64,000 nt of DNA from Alphaproteobacteria bacterium. Its GTDB lineage: Bacteria > Pseudomonadota > Alphaproteobacteria > UBA8366. Under the pieces are notes generated by a model that saw only the letters and a program-made list of their open reading frames with translations, was not told the origin of the DNA and searched no databases. A program made the position numbers and the translations under genes. Each line of letters opens with the position of its first letter. The stretch's first letter is position 1. Below, one piece after another: positions 9,854-18,680 of the stretch. Where the stretch lies: assembly GCA_028281325.1 (NCBI GenBank), contig JANQKC010000010.1, positions 1 through 64,000 of the forward strand, read 5' to 3'.

Positions 9854-10417
9854 ATGAAACCCATTGAATTCATGTCAAAACTTCTCTTGGCCATCTTTGT
9901 GTTCGCCGCGATAGCGCCCAGCCCCGCGCTTGCCGGACCGCCGCTCAACGGCTGGATGGAGCAATTTACTCCCAACGATACGCCCAAACCAGTGCCGGAA
10001 ACCGCCTTCTTCGACGGCGCGGACAAGCCGCAATTGCTGGCCGAGTTCAAGGACCGGGTCGTGCTGGTGAATTTCTGGGCGACCTGGTGCGCGCCCTGCG
10101 TCCGCGAGCTACCCTCGCTCGACCGGCTGCAGGCCGATATGGGCGGCAAGGACTTCACCGTGGTCGCGATCAGCGTCGACCGGGGCGGCGCGAAGACTGC
10201 CGAGCCGTTCCTGCGGGAAAAGCTCGGCCTCAACGAACTCGCGCTTTACATCGACAAACGCATGGAGCTGGCCCGCGCCCTCGGCGTGAAGGGCATGCCG
10301 GCCACCTTCCTGATCGACCGCCGGGGCAACATCCGCGGCTCGCTCACCGGCCTCGCCGAATGGGACGACAAGGACGCCAAGGCCCTGATCCGCTACTACA
10401 TGCAGGACGGCAGCTAG
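9854..10417 (+). CDS. TlpA-family thiol:disulfide interchange protein
   Basis: A 187-residue secreted or membrane-tethered thioredoxin-fold protein. A signal segment with an AxA-type end at about residue 27 precedes the mature domain. The redox motif is WCAPC with cysteines 79 and 82, preceded by LVNFWATW, and the conserved cis-Pro appears in GMPATFLI. TlpA/ResA proteins reduce periplasmic disulfides, for example in cytochrome c or copper-centre assembly. ATG 9854 was taken, but ATG 9872 (MSKLLLAIF) is a credible alternative. The TAG stop is shared as CTAG with the convergent GNAT gene. Confidence 0.88.
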   Translation: MKPIEFMSKLLLAIFVFAAIAPSPALAGPPLNGWMEQFTPNDTPKPVPETAFFDGADKPQLLAEFKDRVVLVNFWATWCAPCVRELPSLDRLQADMGGKDFTVVAISVDRGGAKTAEPFLREKLGLNELALYIDKRMELARALGVKGMPATFLIDRRGNIRGSLTGLAEWDDKDAKALIRYYMQDGS

Positions 10418-10965
10418 GGCGTGCCGACCTGTTTGTAATAGTAAGCTGTTGGACAGAACGCGCCATCCGGCGAACAGGCATAATTCGGGATTTCGCCCAC
10501 GCGAACGAAACCAAGTTTCGGGTAAAGCAAGTCCGCGACGCTTCCGGCCTCGGTGTCCAGAACCAGCAGACTTACGCCGGCATTGATAGCTTGCCGCTCG
10601 ATCTCCAACATAAGCCGTCGAGCCAACCCCTGTCCGCGCGCGCTGGTGTGAACCAGCAATCGCATCACTTCAGCGCGGTGCCGGCCGTTCGGTTTCGATG
10701 ACCGCTCGAACTGAACAGCGCCGACGACGCGTCCAGCCTCGGTTCTCGCAAGGAGCATCACACGCTCGCCGGGCCGGAGGTCGCGAAAGACTGAACGCCA
10801 GTAGGTGCCGTTCTCATCGACACCCAGGTTTTCAAGAAATCCGACTGATGCTCCCGAGGCCACGGAATCACGCAGCAGCTCGACCAGATCTTCGATATGG
10901 ATCGCTTGGTGGTCGGCCACGGCTTTAACGATTTCAACCATCTCGCCGTCGATCCGTTTCACCAT
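10414..10965 (-). CDS. GNAT-family N-acetyltransferase
   Basis: About 183 residues from ATG 10965; an earlier in-frame ATG at 10992 is less likely. The central block has RSVFRDLRPGERVMLLAR and AVQFERS strands, followed by VHTSARGQGLARRLM, which matches the acetyl-CoA pyrophosphate-binding motif A (Q/R-x-x-G-x-G/A), then LVLDTEAGS and a LGFVRVGEIP tail as in small-molecule acetyltransferases. Substrate unknown. It converges on the tlpA-type gene, sharing a CTAG stop overlap. Confidence 0.8.
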   Translation of the reverse strand: MVKRIDGEMVEIVKAVADHQAIHIEDLVELLRDSVASGASVGFLENLGVDENGTYWRSVFRDLRPGERVMLLARTEAGRVVGAVQFERSSKPNGRHRAEVMRLLVHTSARGQGLARRLMLEIERQAINAGVSLLVLDTEAGSVADLLYPKLGFVRVGEIPNYACSPDGAFCPTAYYYKQVGTP

Positions 10966-11001
10966 CGCACGACCACGCGGCGGCGGGCACACCCCATAGA
11001 C

Positions 11002-11874
11002 CTAGCGCGTCGGGACCGGCGTTTCCCCGCCATAGTCGTAGAAGCCGCGGCCCGCCTTGCGGCCGAGCCAGCCCGCCTCGACATATTTCACCAGCAACGG
11101 ACAGGGCCGGTATTTCGAATCCGCCAGGCCGTCATACAGCACCTGCATGATCGACAGGCAGGTGTCGAGGCCGATGAAATCGGCCAGTTCGAGCGGCCCC
11201 ATCGGGTGGTTCGCGCCCAGCCGCATCGCCTTGTCGATCGCCTCGACGCCGCCGACGCCTTCGTACAGCGTGTAGACCGCCTCGTTGATCATCGGCAGCA
11301 GGATGCGGTTGACGATGAAGGCCGGGAAATCCTCGGCGACCGCCACGTCCTTGCCGAGGGTCTCGGCCAGCGTCTTGATCGCCTGGAAGGTTTCCTCGTC
11401 GGTCGCCAGCCCGCGGATCAGTTCGACCAGCTTCATCACCGGCACCGGCAGCATGAAATGCATGCCGATGAACCGTTCCGGCCGGTCCGTGGACGCGGCA
11501 AGCCGCGTGATCGAGATCGACGAGGTGTTGCTGGCCAGCAGGGCGTCATCCTTGAGATGCGGGATAAGCTGCTCGAACACCTTGCGCTTGATCTCTTCGT
11601 TCTCGGTCGCCGCCTCGATGACGAAATCGCAGCCGCCGAACAACGCGTAGTCGACGCCCATCTCGATCCGGCCGAGCGCCGCCGCCTTGTCCTCCTCGCT
11701 CAACAGCGAGCGTTTGACCTGGCGGTCCATGTTCTTGTTGATGGTCGCCAGCGCGGCGTCGAGCTGGTCCTGCGACAGGTCGACGAGCTTCACGTCGAAT
11801 CCGGACGCGGCGCAGACATGGGCAATGCCATTGCCCATCTGCCCGGCGCCGATGACGCCGATGGTCTTGATCAT
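11002..11874 (-). CDS. 3-hydroxybutyryl-CoA dehydrogenase
   Basis: A 290-residue NAD(P)-dependent 3-hydroxyacyl-CoA dehydrogenase of the single-domain Hbd/PaaH type. The Rossmann motif GAGQMGNGIA starts at residue 9. SNTSSISITRLA and the HFMLPVPVMKLVE segment carry the usual catalytic surroundings, and the C-terminal helical dimerisation domain (NHPMGPLELADFIGLD) is intact. It interconverts 3-hydroxybutyryl-CoA and acetoacetyl-CoA. A GGGAG site precedes the ATG. It lies 35 nt after etfA, the classic etfBA-hbd arrangement, and with the upstream methylsuccinyl-CoA dehydrogenase suggests acetyl-CoA or PHB-linked metabolism. Confidence 0.93.
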   Translation of the reverse strand: MIKTIGVIGAGQMGNGIAHVCAASGFDVKLVDLSQDQLDAALATINKNMDRQVKRSLLSEEDKAAALGRIEMGVDYALFGGCDFVIEAATENEEIKRKVFEQLIPHLKDDALLASNTSSISITRLAASTDRPERFIGMHFMLPVPVMKLVELIRGLATDEETFQAIKTLAETLGKDVAVAEDFPAFIVNRILLPMINEAVYTLYEGVGGVEAIDKAMRLGANHPMGPLELADFIGLDTCLSIMQVLYDGLADSKYRPCPLLVKYVEAGWLGRKAGRGFYDYGGETPVPTR

Positions 11875-11909
11875 AGCCCTACTCCCAACGTGCTTTTGCG
11901 GCGTGCCGC

Positions 11910-12851
11910 CTACAGCACTTTATCGAGTTCCTCCTCCAGTTCGGGCACGAGCGTGAAGAGGTCCCCCACGATCCCGTAATCCGCGACCTGGAAGATGGGC
12001 GCTTCCTCGTCCTTGTTGATCGCGACGATGACTTTGCTGTCCTTCATGCCGGCCAGATGCTGGATAGCACCCGAGATGCCGACCGCGATGTATAGTTCCG
12101 GCGCCACGATCTTGCCGGTTTGGCCAACCTGGTAGTCGTTCGGCACGAAGCCGGCGTCGACCGCCGCCCGCGATGCCCCGACCGCCGCGCCGATCTTGTC
12201 GGCGACCTTTTCGAGCATGGCGAAATTCTCGCCGTTCTGCATGCCGCGGCCGCCGGAAATCACCACCCGCGCCGCCGTCAACTCGGGACGTTCGGACTTG
12301 GAGATTTCGGAGCCGACATAGCTGGTCAGGCCCGCGTCGCCGGCGGCATCGACCGCCTCGACCGCGCCGGAACCGCCCTCGGCCGCCACGGCGTCGAACC
12401 CGGTGGTCCGCACGGTGATGACCTTGACCGCGTCCGACGACTGGACGGTCGCGATGGCATTGCCCGCGTAAATCGGCCGTTCGAAGGTGTCGTCGGACTC
12501 GACGGCGGTGATGTCGGAAATCTGCTGCACGTCGAGCATGGCCGCGACGCGCGGCATCAGGTTCTTGCCGAAGGTATCCGCCGGCGCCAGGACGTGCGAA
12601 TAGTCGCCCGCCAGCTTCACCACCAGCGGGGCCAGGTTCTCGGCGATCGCATTGGCGTATTCGCCGCTCTGCGCGACCAGCACCTTGGCGACGCCGTCGA
12701 CCTTGGATGCGGCCTCGGCCACGCCGTCGCAATTCTCGCCCGCGACCAGCACATGGACATCGCCGGAAATCGCCTTGGCGGCGGCGACGGTGTTGAGCGT
12801 CGCGCCCTTCAGTTCCGAATTATCGTGTTCGGCAACGACCAGACTCGTCAT
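11910..12851 (-). CDS. etfA: Electron transfer flavoprotein alpha subunit
   Basis: A 313-residue FAD-binding ETF subunit. The C-terminal FAD domain is clear: [20 protein letters not shown] followed by QHLAGMKDS and [14 protein letters not shown], which is the ETF-alpha signature region. With EtfB it accepts electrons from acyl-CoA dehydrogenases and passes them to ETF-ubiquinone oxidoreductase, which is not in this window. Its ATG overlaps the etfB stop (ATGA), giving coupled equimolar synthesis. Confidence 0.96.
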   Translation of the reverse strand: MTSLVVAEHDNSELKGATLNTVAAAKAISGDVHVLVAGENCDGVAEAASKVDGVAKVLVAQSGEYANAIAENLAPLVVKLAGDYSHVLAPADTFGKNLMPRVAAMLDVQQISDITAVESDDTFERPIYAGNAIATVQSSDAVKVITVRTTGFDAVAAEGGSGAVEAVDAAGDAGLTSYVGSEISKSERPELTAARVVISGGRGMQNGENFAMLEKVADKIGAAVGASRAAVDAGFVPNDYQVGQTGKIVAPELYIAVGISGAIQHLAGMKDSKVIVAINKDEEAPIFQVADYGIVGDLFTLVPELEEELDKVL

Positions 12852-13603
12852 GTTCCGATCACCTTCGCTTCGTTCGTCAGTTTATCGACCAGTTCGGCCA
12901 CCGTCTCGACCTTTACGCCGGCTTCGCGCTTGGGCGGGTCGACCACCTTGAGCGTCGCCAGCCGGGGGCTGATATCGACGCCCACTTCGTCCGGGGTCAA
13001 CGTGTCGATCGGCTTCTTCTTCGCCTTCATGATGTTCGGCAGCGAGGCGTAGCGCGGCTCGTTGAGGCGCAGGTCGACGGTGACGATCGCCGGCAGCGAA
13101 ACCTTGATGGTTTCCAGCCCGCCGTCGATTTCGCGCGTGACCTGCGCGCTGCCGTCGCCGAGTTCGATCTCGGAGGCGAAGGTCGCCTGACTCCACCCCA
13201 GCAGGGCGGCCAGCATCTGACCGGTCTGGTTCGAATCGTCGTCGATCGCCTGCTTGCCCGCGATCACCAAATCGGGGCTTTCGCGTTCGACCAGGACCTT
13301 GAGGATCTTGGCGACGGCCAGCGGCTCGACCTCTTCATCGGTCTGCACCAGGATACCGCGGTCGGCCCCCATGGCCAGGGCGGTGCGGATCGTCTCCTGG
13401 CTTTGTTGCGATCCGATCGATACGGCGATCACTTCGCTTGCGGTGCCCGCTTCCTTCATGCGGACGGCTTCCTCGACGGAAATTTCGTCGAACGGGTTCA
13501 TCGACATCTTAACGTTGGCGGTTTCCACGCCGGTCTGGTCCGCCTTGACGCGGATTTTCACGTTGTAGTCGATCACCCGTTTGACGGGGACGAGAACCTT
13601 CAT
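12848..13603 (-). CDS. etfB: Electron transfer flavoprotein beta subunit
   Basis: A 251-residue ETF small subunit that starts [24 protein letters not shown] three codons upstream is possible. The ETF-beta signature [17 protein letters not shown] followed by MLAALLGW is present, as is the AMP-binding region ADRGILV. It forms the heterodimer with EtfA. The nearest candidate electron donor is the acyl-CoA dehydrogenase at 16253-17932. Confidence 0.95.
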   Translation of the reverse strand: MKVLVPVKRVIDYNVKIRVKADQTGVETANVKMSMNPFDEISVEEAVRMKEAGTASEVIAVSIGSQQSQETIRTALAMGADRGILVQTDEEVEPLAVAKILKVLVERESPDLVIAGKQAIDDDSNQTGQMLAALLGWSQATFASEIELGDGSAQVTREIDGGLETIKVSLPAIVTVDLRLNEPRYASLPNIMKAKKKPIDTLTPDEVGVDISPRLATLKVVDPPKREAGVKVETVAELVDKLTNEAKVIGT

Positions 13604-13751
13604 CGCGCTCACTTCTCCCCTAGGCTTTCTGGAACTGGATTGAACCTGGATTTAGATTGATCATACCGCGGCCCCGGTGCGCTGCAGTGCAACATCGCAA
13701 TGCACAAAGACCCGCTTTCGCGCGGAAACATAGGCGTAAGCGTCCCGCAGG

Positions 13752-14561
13752 TCAAACCGGCCACTCCCAGGTGGAAATGTCGCGGAACCCGACCACCCGG
13801 TTCCGCAGGGCATGGGTCCGGCTGATCTCGCCCAGCGGGGCCAAATCCCAGTTCCATTCGGTACCACCGCCCGGCAATTCCACGCCATAGAGCGCATCGT
13901 GACGCTGTACCACCGCGCCCTCCTTATCGAGGGCGGCGCGCCGCACCTCGGTGATCAGGCAGGCAACCGCGTCGAACCGCCGCAGGTAGGTCAGATGCGC
14001 CTCGATCACCGCGCGGCAGAAATCGTCGAGCGGATCGCCCGCCAACCGGGTCCGGCGCTGCAGTGCAGCAGCGAGGAAGATCGGCAACTGCGCCAACAGG
14101 TTCGCGGAGACGACAAGATCGACCTCCGGCCGGTCCAGAAACACGTCCGGGTCCGGCACCGGATCGCCCTGCCAGCCGGACGACACGCGGAGATCGAACC
14201 CGGCGGCCATGCCCGTCACATCTTCTTCCAGCAGGGTCACATTGGCGAACGCGGCGGCCTTCCGCCGGGCGGCGCGCAGATGGACCACGTCGGCCAGGAC
14301 GACATGCTCGAACTGCCGCGACAACTCGGCCAGCGGGATATCGAGCAGCAACCCCGACCCCAGCACCAGGGCCACGCGGCGGCGCTCGCATTGATCCAAG
14401 GCTTTGCGGATCAGCGCTTGAGACTGCTCCAGATGCGGCGTCCACGGGCCAGCCAGCCGTTTCTGCCGTGCCCCGATGGCGATGGCTTCCTTCAGATAGC
14501 CGAGCTTGCGCGCATATTTCGGACAAGGCGTGGTGAGATATTCGAGGAATTCGAGGATCAC
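13752..14561 (-). CDS. Conserved protein of unknown function, methyltransferase-like core
   Basis: A 269-residue soluble protein. After an N-terminal YLTTPCPKYARKLGYLKEA segment comes RVALVLGSGLLLDIPL, a glycine-rich strand-loop-helix similar to a SAM-binding motif I. Acidic strand ends follow (HVVLADVVHL, VTLLEEDVTG, DLVVSANLLAQLP), in the order expected of a Rossmann methyltransferase. The C-terminus is GTEWNWDLAPLGE. I do not recognise a characterised family; methyltransferase activity is inference from the fold-like pattern. Situated between the adenosyltransferase gene and etfB, with 148 nt to the latter. Confidence 0.7.
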   Translation of the reverse strand: MILEFLEYLTTPCPKYARKLGYLKEAIAIGARQKRLAGPWTPHLEQSQALIRKALDQCERRRVALVLGSGLLLDIPLAELSRQFEHVVLADVVHLRAARRKAAAFANVTLLEEDVTGMAAGFDLRVSSGWQGDPVPDPDVFLDRPEVDLVVSANLLAQLPIFLAAALQRRTRLAGDPLDDFCRAVIEAHLTYLRRFDAVACLITEVRRAALDKEGAVVQRHDALYGVELPGGGTEWNWDLAPLGEISRTHALRNRVVGFRDISTWEWPV

Positions 14562-14587
14562 CGTGCTATCACCGGGGGATCACGGTC

Positions 14588-15175
14588 TTAGCGGTTCGCG
14601 CCCGGCACCCAAAGGACATCGTCCGCCCCGCCGTTATTAGCGTCCCGCGCCATCACGAACAGCAGGTCCGACAGCCGGTTCAGGTATACGATCGCATCGG
14701 GGTTGACGGTTTCCGCCTCGCTCAATTTGGTCACCAGGCGTTCCGCCCGCCGCGCCACCGTGCGCGCGTGATGCAACTGCGCCGCCACCATGCTGCCGCC
14801 CGGCAGGATGAAGCTGGTCAACGCGCCGAGATCCTCGTTGATGGCGTCGATTTCGGCTTCGAGCCGCGCCGCCTGTTCTACCGTGATGCGCAAGGCGCCG
14901 TCGCCCTTGCGCCCGTCTTCCGGCGTGCACAGGTCCGCCCCCACGTCGAACAGGTCGTTCTGCACCCGCGACAGGATGGCGTCCGCGCGTCCCAAGGCGT
15001 CGGATGGGTCCGCCCGCGCGATCTCCGCGCGCGCGACGCCGAGCACCGCATTCGCTTCATCCACCGTGCCGTAGGCGGCCACGCGCAAGTCGTGTTTCGC
15101 GACCCGGCTGCCGTCGCCCAAGGAGGTCTGCCCCGTGTCGCCGCCGCCGGTGTAGATCCGCGTGAGTTGGACCAT
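14588..15175 (-). CDS. Cob(I)alamin adenosyltransferase, PduO type
   Basis: A 195-residue ATP:cob(I)alamin adenosyltransferase. The start is ATG 15175, which overlaps the HIG1 gene's stop by one base; an in-frame start 20 codons upstream would overlap that gene more. The ATP-binding N-terminus TRIYTGGGDTGQTSLGDG is diagnostic, followed by FILPGG, ARTVARRAERL and the C-terminal YLNRLSDLLFVMAR. It makes adenosylcobalamin, the cofactor of methylmalonyl- and ethylmalonyl-CoA mutases, which fits the nearby methylsuccinyl-CoA dehydrogenase. Confidence 0.93.
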   Translation of the reverse strand: MVQLTRIYTGGGDTGQTSLGDGSRVAKHDLRVAAYGTVDEANAVLGVARAEIARADPSDALGRADAILSRVQNDLFDVGADLCTPEDGRKGDGALRITVEQAARLEAEIDAINEDLGALTSFILPGGSMVAAQLHHARTVARRAERLVTKLSEAETVNPDAIVYLNRLSDLLFVMARDANNGGADDVLWVPGANR

Positions 15176-15375
15176 CAGGTCTTGCCCAGCACGACCATCA
15201 GGATGGCGAACAACAGCAACGCTACCGCCTGACAAACGATCCGGGCGCGCATCAGCTTGTTCGAATAGCGCTGGTTGAACTCACCACCACGCGCCATGCC
15301 GAACACGCCGACGAACAGCACGCCGAGCGTGGCGATCATGGCGATCACAAGAAGAACTACGATGAATCCAGTCAT
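15175..15375 (-). CDS. HIG1-domain twin-transmembrane protein
   Basis: A 66-residue protein with two membrane helices (about 3-27 and 46-64) separated by the loop GGEFNQRYSNKLMRARIV. The GGxFN..YSNKLMR..V loop is the hallmark of the alphaproteobacterial HIG1 (hypoxia-induced gene 1) domain, relatives of mitochondrial Rcf1-type respiratory-supercomplex factors. The stop overlaps the adenosyltransferase ATG (TGATG), so the two are translationally coupled. A role in cytochrome oxidase assembly or stability is only an inference from the family. Confidence 0.8.
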   Translation of the reverse strand: MTGFIVVLLVIAMIATLGVLFVGVFGMARGGEFNQRYSNKLMRARIVCQAVALLLFAILMVVLGKT

Positions 15376-15479
15376 GGATATGGATATAGAGCCTTTTGTC
15401 GCCGTTTCACAGGGTCAACGCGGATTGATTATCCGCCCTATGCATCGACAGGTTCGGCATAATGCGGCATCCAGATTGA

Positions 15480-15547
15480 CGTCATCCCCGTGAAAACGGG
15501 GATCCATATGCACCGATGTTTGGATTCCCGCTTCCGCGGGAATGACG
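15480..15547. repeat. Dispersed two-hairpin palindromic repeat (GTCATTCCC type)
   Basis: Two hairpins lie back to back: ATCCCCGT-GAAA-ACGGGGAT (15484-15503) and ATTCCCGC-TTCC-GCGGGAAT (15524-15543). The flanking GTCAT and TGGAT/ATCCA bases make the two halves inverted copies of each other over about 27 bp, so the unit could fold as one large or two small hairpins. It resembles the common GTCATTCCCGC dispersed repeats of proteobacteria. About 35 nt further on, at 15582-15596, there is a single GAGCTTGTCGAAGGA half-repeat like those clustered at 49.4-49.7 kb. Confidence 0.75.
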
Positions 15548-15605
15548 GCCGAAATCCTGCGCAATCGCCCTTATCCAGAGCTTGTCGAAGGATGAAGGAC
15601 GGCCC

Positions 15606-16241
15606 TTATGGATTCCGCCGCGCCAGCGCGAGGCCCAACCCCGTGCCGATCAGCAGCGTGCCGGTGATCCCGTTGCGAACGCGCGTCCGGCGGGCATCCA
15701 GCAACCGGCCGCGCAGCCGGCCGGCCAGCAGCGCGTAACCGCTGTCGATGACGACGGCGATGAGGACGAAGGCCACGCTCATCGCCGCGAGCTGCGGGCC
15801 GACCGGCAGGGCCGTGTCCAGGAATTGCGGGAAGAAGGCGATATAGAACAGGATCGTCTTGGGGTTGGTGACGGCGACGACCAGCCCTTGCAGGAAGACG
15901 CCGCGCGCCCGCGGCGCGGGCAGCGATTGCGGGGCCGACGCCGACCGCAGCGCCGCGCGCCAATGCCGCACGCCGAGATAGACCAGGTACGCGACCCCGG
16001 CCCAACGCACCCATTCGAAGATATCGGCCATCAACGCCAGCATGGTCGAGAGACCGAGCGCACCCGCGATCACCAGCAAGGCGTTGCCGAGGCTCGACCC
16101 CGCAACGGTGGCGAGGCCGGTGCGCGGCCCGTGGCCCAAGCTGTTGGCGATGACCAGGGTAACGATCGGGCCCGGCATGAGGATCAACGCAACCGTCGCG
16201 ACGAGATAGGCCGCGAACAGGTCACCGTTCAGGAATTCCAT
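15606..16241 (-). CDS. LysE/RhtB-family exporter
   Basis: A 211-residue inner-membrane protein that starts MEFLNGDLFAAYLVATVALI and has about six hydrophobic segments. The N-terminal family motif LMPGPIVTLVIANSLGHG with downstream GSSLGNALLV is diagnostic of the LysE/RhtB amino-acid exporters. ATG 16241 is chosen because it gives the canonical N-terminus and lies 11 nt after the mcd stop; longer readings would run into mcd. Exported substrate unknown. Confidence 0.88.
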   Translation of the reverse strand: MEFLNGDLFAAYLVATVALILMPGPIVTLVIANSLGHGPRTGLATVAGSSLGNALLVIAGALGLSTMLALMADIFEWVRWAGVAYLVYLGVRHWRAALRSASAPQSLPAPRARGVFLQGLVVAVTNPKTILFYIAFFPQFLDTALPVGPQLAAMSVAFVLIAVVIDSGYALLAGRLRGRLLDARRTRVRNGITGTLLIGTGLGLALARRNP

Positions 16242-16252
16242 GCCAACACGTC

Positions 16253-17932
16253 CTAGTTCCGGCTGCTGAGCAACCCCCGGGTGATCACGTTCGCCTGAAT
16301 CTCCGCCGTGCCTTCGAAGATGTTCAAAATCCGCGCATCGCACAACACGCGCGAGATCGGGTATTCCTCGGCATAGCCGTTGCCGCCGTGAATCTGCACC
16401 GCGTTATCCGCGTTCGACCAGGCGGTTCGGGCCGCAAGCAGCTTGGCCATGCCCGCCTCCACGTCGCAGCGCCGGTCCGAATCCTTCTGCCGGGCGGCGA
16501 AATAGCTGAGCTGTCGCGAGATCATCGTCTCCACCGCCATCCAGGCGATCTTGCCGGATATCCGCGGGAAGGCCGCCAGCGGCTTGCGGAATTGAATCCG
16601 TTCCTTGGCGTAGGTCAACGCGAGTTCGAGCGCATTCTGCGCGACCCCGACCGCGCGGGCGGCGGTCTGGATGCGCGCGGACTCGAAGGTCGCCATGAGC
16701 TGCTTGAACCCGTCGCCCTCGGCCTCGCCCAGCAGGTTATCCGCCGCGACCTCGAACCCGTCGAAGCCGATCTCGTATTCCTTCATGCCGCGATAGCCGA
16801 GGACGCGGATTTCGCCGCCGGACATGCCGTCGGCGGGGAAGGGATCGGCGTCGGTGCCGCGCGGTTTTTCCGCCAGGAACATCGACAATCCCCGATAACC
16901 GGGCTCGTCCGGATTGCTGCGCGCCAACAGGGTCATCAGGTCGCTGCGCGCGCCATGGGTGATCCAGGTTTTGTTGCCGTGGATGCGATAAACATCGCCG
17001 TCGCGTTCCGCCCGGGTCCGCAGGCTGCCGAGATCCGATCCCGTATTCGGCTCGGTGAACACCGCCGTCGGCAGGATTTCGCCCGACGCGATGCGCGGCA
17101 GCCATTTCGCTTTCTGCGCCTCGGTCCCGCCGAGCCGGATCAGTTCGGCGGCGATTTCCGACCGGGTGCCGAGCGACCCGACGCCGATATAGCCGCGGCT
17201 CAATTCCTCGGTCACCACGCACATCGCCATCTTGCCGAGACCGAGCCCGCCGTATTCCTCGGGCACGGTCAGGCCGAACACCCCCAGTTCGGACAGTTCC
17301 TCGACCAACGGCAACGGGATCAACTCGTCCCGGACGTGCCATTCGTGGCAATGCGGCGCGATCTTCTCGTCGGCGAACCGGTTGAACTGGTCCTGCATCA
17401 GGCCCAGTGTCTCGTCGTCGAGCGCGGGATCGGCAAAGCCTTCCTCGGCGATCAATTCGCACAGCCGATGCCGCGCCGCCGTGGTATTGCCGGCGCCGGT
17501 CAGCCGCTCGACCGACTCGGTGTAGAAGGCGTGCGCGGCGTCGTCGGGAACGCCGAGATCGCCGAGCCGGACCACCTCGCCCTGGCTCATCGCGATCCCG
17601 CCCCACATTTGCGACAGATACTCGCCGAAGGCCGACTGCAGCATCAGACCCTCGCGCTCGCCGAACTTGCCGGCGCCGTTGGTGCGCTCCGCCCAATCGA
17701 GCATCTGGCGCAGCGCCTCGACATAGGTGGTGAGCCAGGCAAAGCCATGCGCGGCGAACTGCTCCGTCTCCAGCGCCGCGCTATCGACCCGGCCGCCCGG
17801 CGCGACGCGCCCGGCAACCGCCTGCCGCGCCCGGTCGAGCAACGTTTCGGCGGCGGCAAGCCCGTCGCGGCACGACGGCAACAGGTTATCCAACAACGGC
17901 GTTTCCTCTACCGCGATCGCGGGTTCCGACAT
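16253..17932 (-). CDS. mcd: (2S)-methylsuccinyl-CoA dehydrogenase
   Basis: A 559-residue flavin acyl-CoA dehydrogenase, longer than usual (about 380) because of a helical N-terminal extension of about 150 residues, a feature of Mcd. Internal blocks EELSRGYIGVGSLGTR, FTEPNTGSDLGSLRT and LGYRGMKEYEIGFDGFEV match the Mcd pattern as I remember it. The C-terminal IFEGTAEIQ carries the likely catalytic glutamate (about residue 540). Mcd oxidises methylsuccinyl-CoA to mesaconyl-CoA in the ethylmalonyl-CoA pathway and would donate electrons to the ETF encoded nearby. GGGAGAAAG precedes ATG 17932. A generic acyl-CoA dehydrogenase is the alternative. Confidence 0.85.
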   Translation of the reverse strand: MSEPAIAVEETPLLDNLLPSCRDGLAAAETLLDRARQAVAGRVAPGGRVDSAALETEQFAAHGFAWLTTYVEALRQMLDWAERTNGAGKFGEREGLMLQSAFGEYLSQMWGGIAMSQGEVVRLGDLGVPDDAAHAFYTESVERLTGAGNTTAARHRLCELIAEEGFADPALDDETLGLMQDQFNRFADEKIAPHCHEWHVRDELIPLPLVEELSELGVFGLTVPEEYGGLGLGKMAMCVVTEELSRGYIGVGSLGTRSEIAAELIRLGGTEAQKAKWLPRIASGEILPTAVFTEPNTGSDLGSLRTRAERDGDVYRIHGNKTWITHGARSDLMTLLARSNPDEPGYRGLSMFLAEKPRGTDADPFPADGMSGGEIRVLGYRGMKEYEIGFDGFEVAADNLLGEAEGDGFKQLMATFESARIQTAARAVGVAQNALELALTYAKERIQFRKPLAAFPRISGKIAWMAVETMISRQLSYFAARQKDSDRRCDVEAGMAKLLAARTAWSNADNAVQIHGGNGYAEEYPISRVLCDARILNIFEGTAEIQANVITRGLLSSRN

Positions 17933-18200
17933 CTCTTTCTCCCTGGTCCCGATACAGTCTGACAGGTGCGCCCTCACACGGACGTGTGCGGGTCTCGGGT
18001 CGCTGGTTCTCGATGAGGCCGTCCAAACACCCGATCCTTAGGAAAACTATGTAGGTCCTGTCAAAAGGAAAGTCGGATGCCGCATCGCGCGGCGCATTCG
18101 ATATCGCGATTCGCGCGCCTGCATAGGCAGGCGGCTTTTCGAGAACCGATTTCGTATCGAGAGATCCGTTATCCGGGATATTCGCCACTTCGGCGAGCGG

Positions 18201-18461
18201 CTACCGCCCTTTCGGCCGCCCACGGGGTTTGCGGCCGGTGCGACCCGTCGCGTCGCGGGCGGCAGGGTCCCGCGGGGTGCGGAAGGGCAGGACATTGTCA
18301 TCCCGCTGGACCGGTTGTTCGGCATTCACGGCGATCCATTCCGCCAAAAGCTCGGCAACCGCCTCTTCGCGCTGTTCCATCGGCATGAAAGCGGAAGAAC
18401 CGCTGTGCTGCATTCTCGCCGAGCACGCCGGGCGGCGCTGATAAATCCAAAGATTAAACAC
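18201..18461 (-). CDS. Small hypothetical protein, uncertain
   Basis: Open frame of up to 86 codons. The likely translated part begins at one of the internal methionines (18413, 18386 or 18380) and includes EQREEAVAELLAEWI, a DDNVLPFRTPRD stretch and a basic GRPKGR tail. No clear ribosome-binding site precedes any start, and I recognise no family. The amphipathic helix and typical residue composition argue weakly for a real gene. The flanks 17933-18200 and 18462-18680 show no other gene; they should contain the mcd promoter and the leader of the AEC gene. Confidence 0.35.
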   Translation of the reverse strand: MFNLWIYQRRPACSARMQHSGSSAFMPMEQREEAVAELLAEWIAVNAEQPVQRDDNVLPFRTPRDPAARDATGRTGRKPRGRPKGR

Positions 18462-18680
18462 TGGATGCCTCTGTGATCATGCTTTTCTCCCGTACGATCA
18501 CTGTAGATCGTGTCCGCTGCCGGTCAAGCAAGAAACAGGATGACCCATAATACGATCTATCGGCATCGTACTTTTGGGCAGCAGCATCCCCGCTATTCGT
18601 GTTAGTGCATAAGGGATATCCCGCCGGCCCGGCCTCCCAGGCATCGGCTCGCCAACAAAAGATCACCGGATTACAGTTAC

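Noticed and set aside
15480-15547. CRISPR repeat-spacer unit
   Set aside because: Only one inverted pair of hairpins, with no regularly spaced direct repeats; it is a dispersed palindromic repeat.
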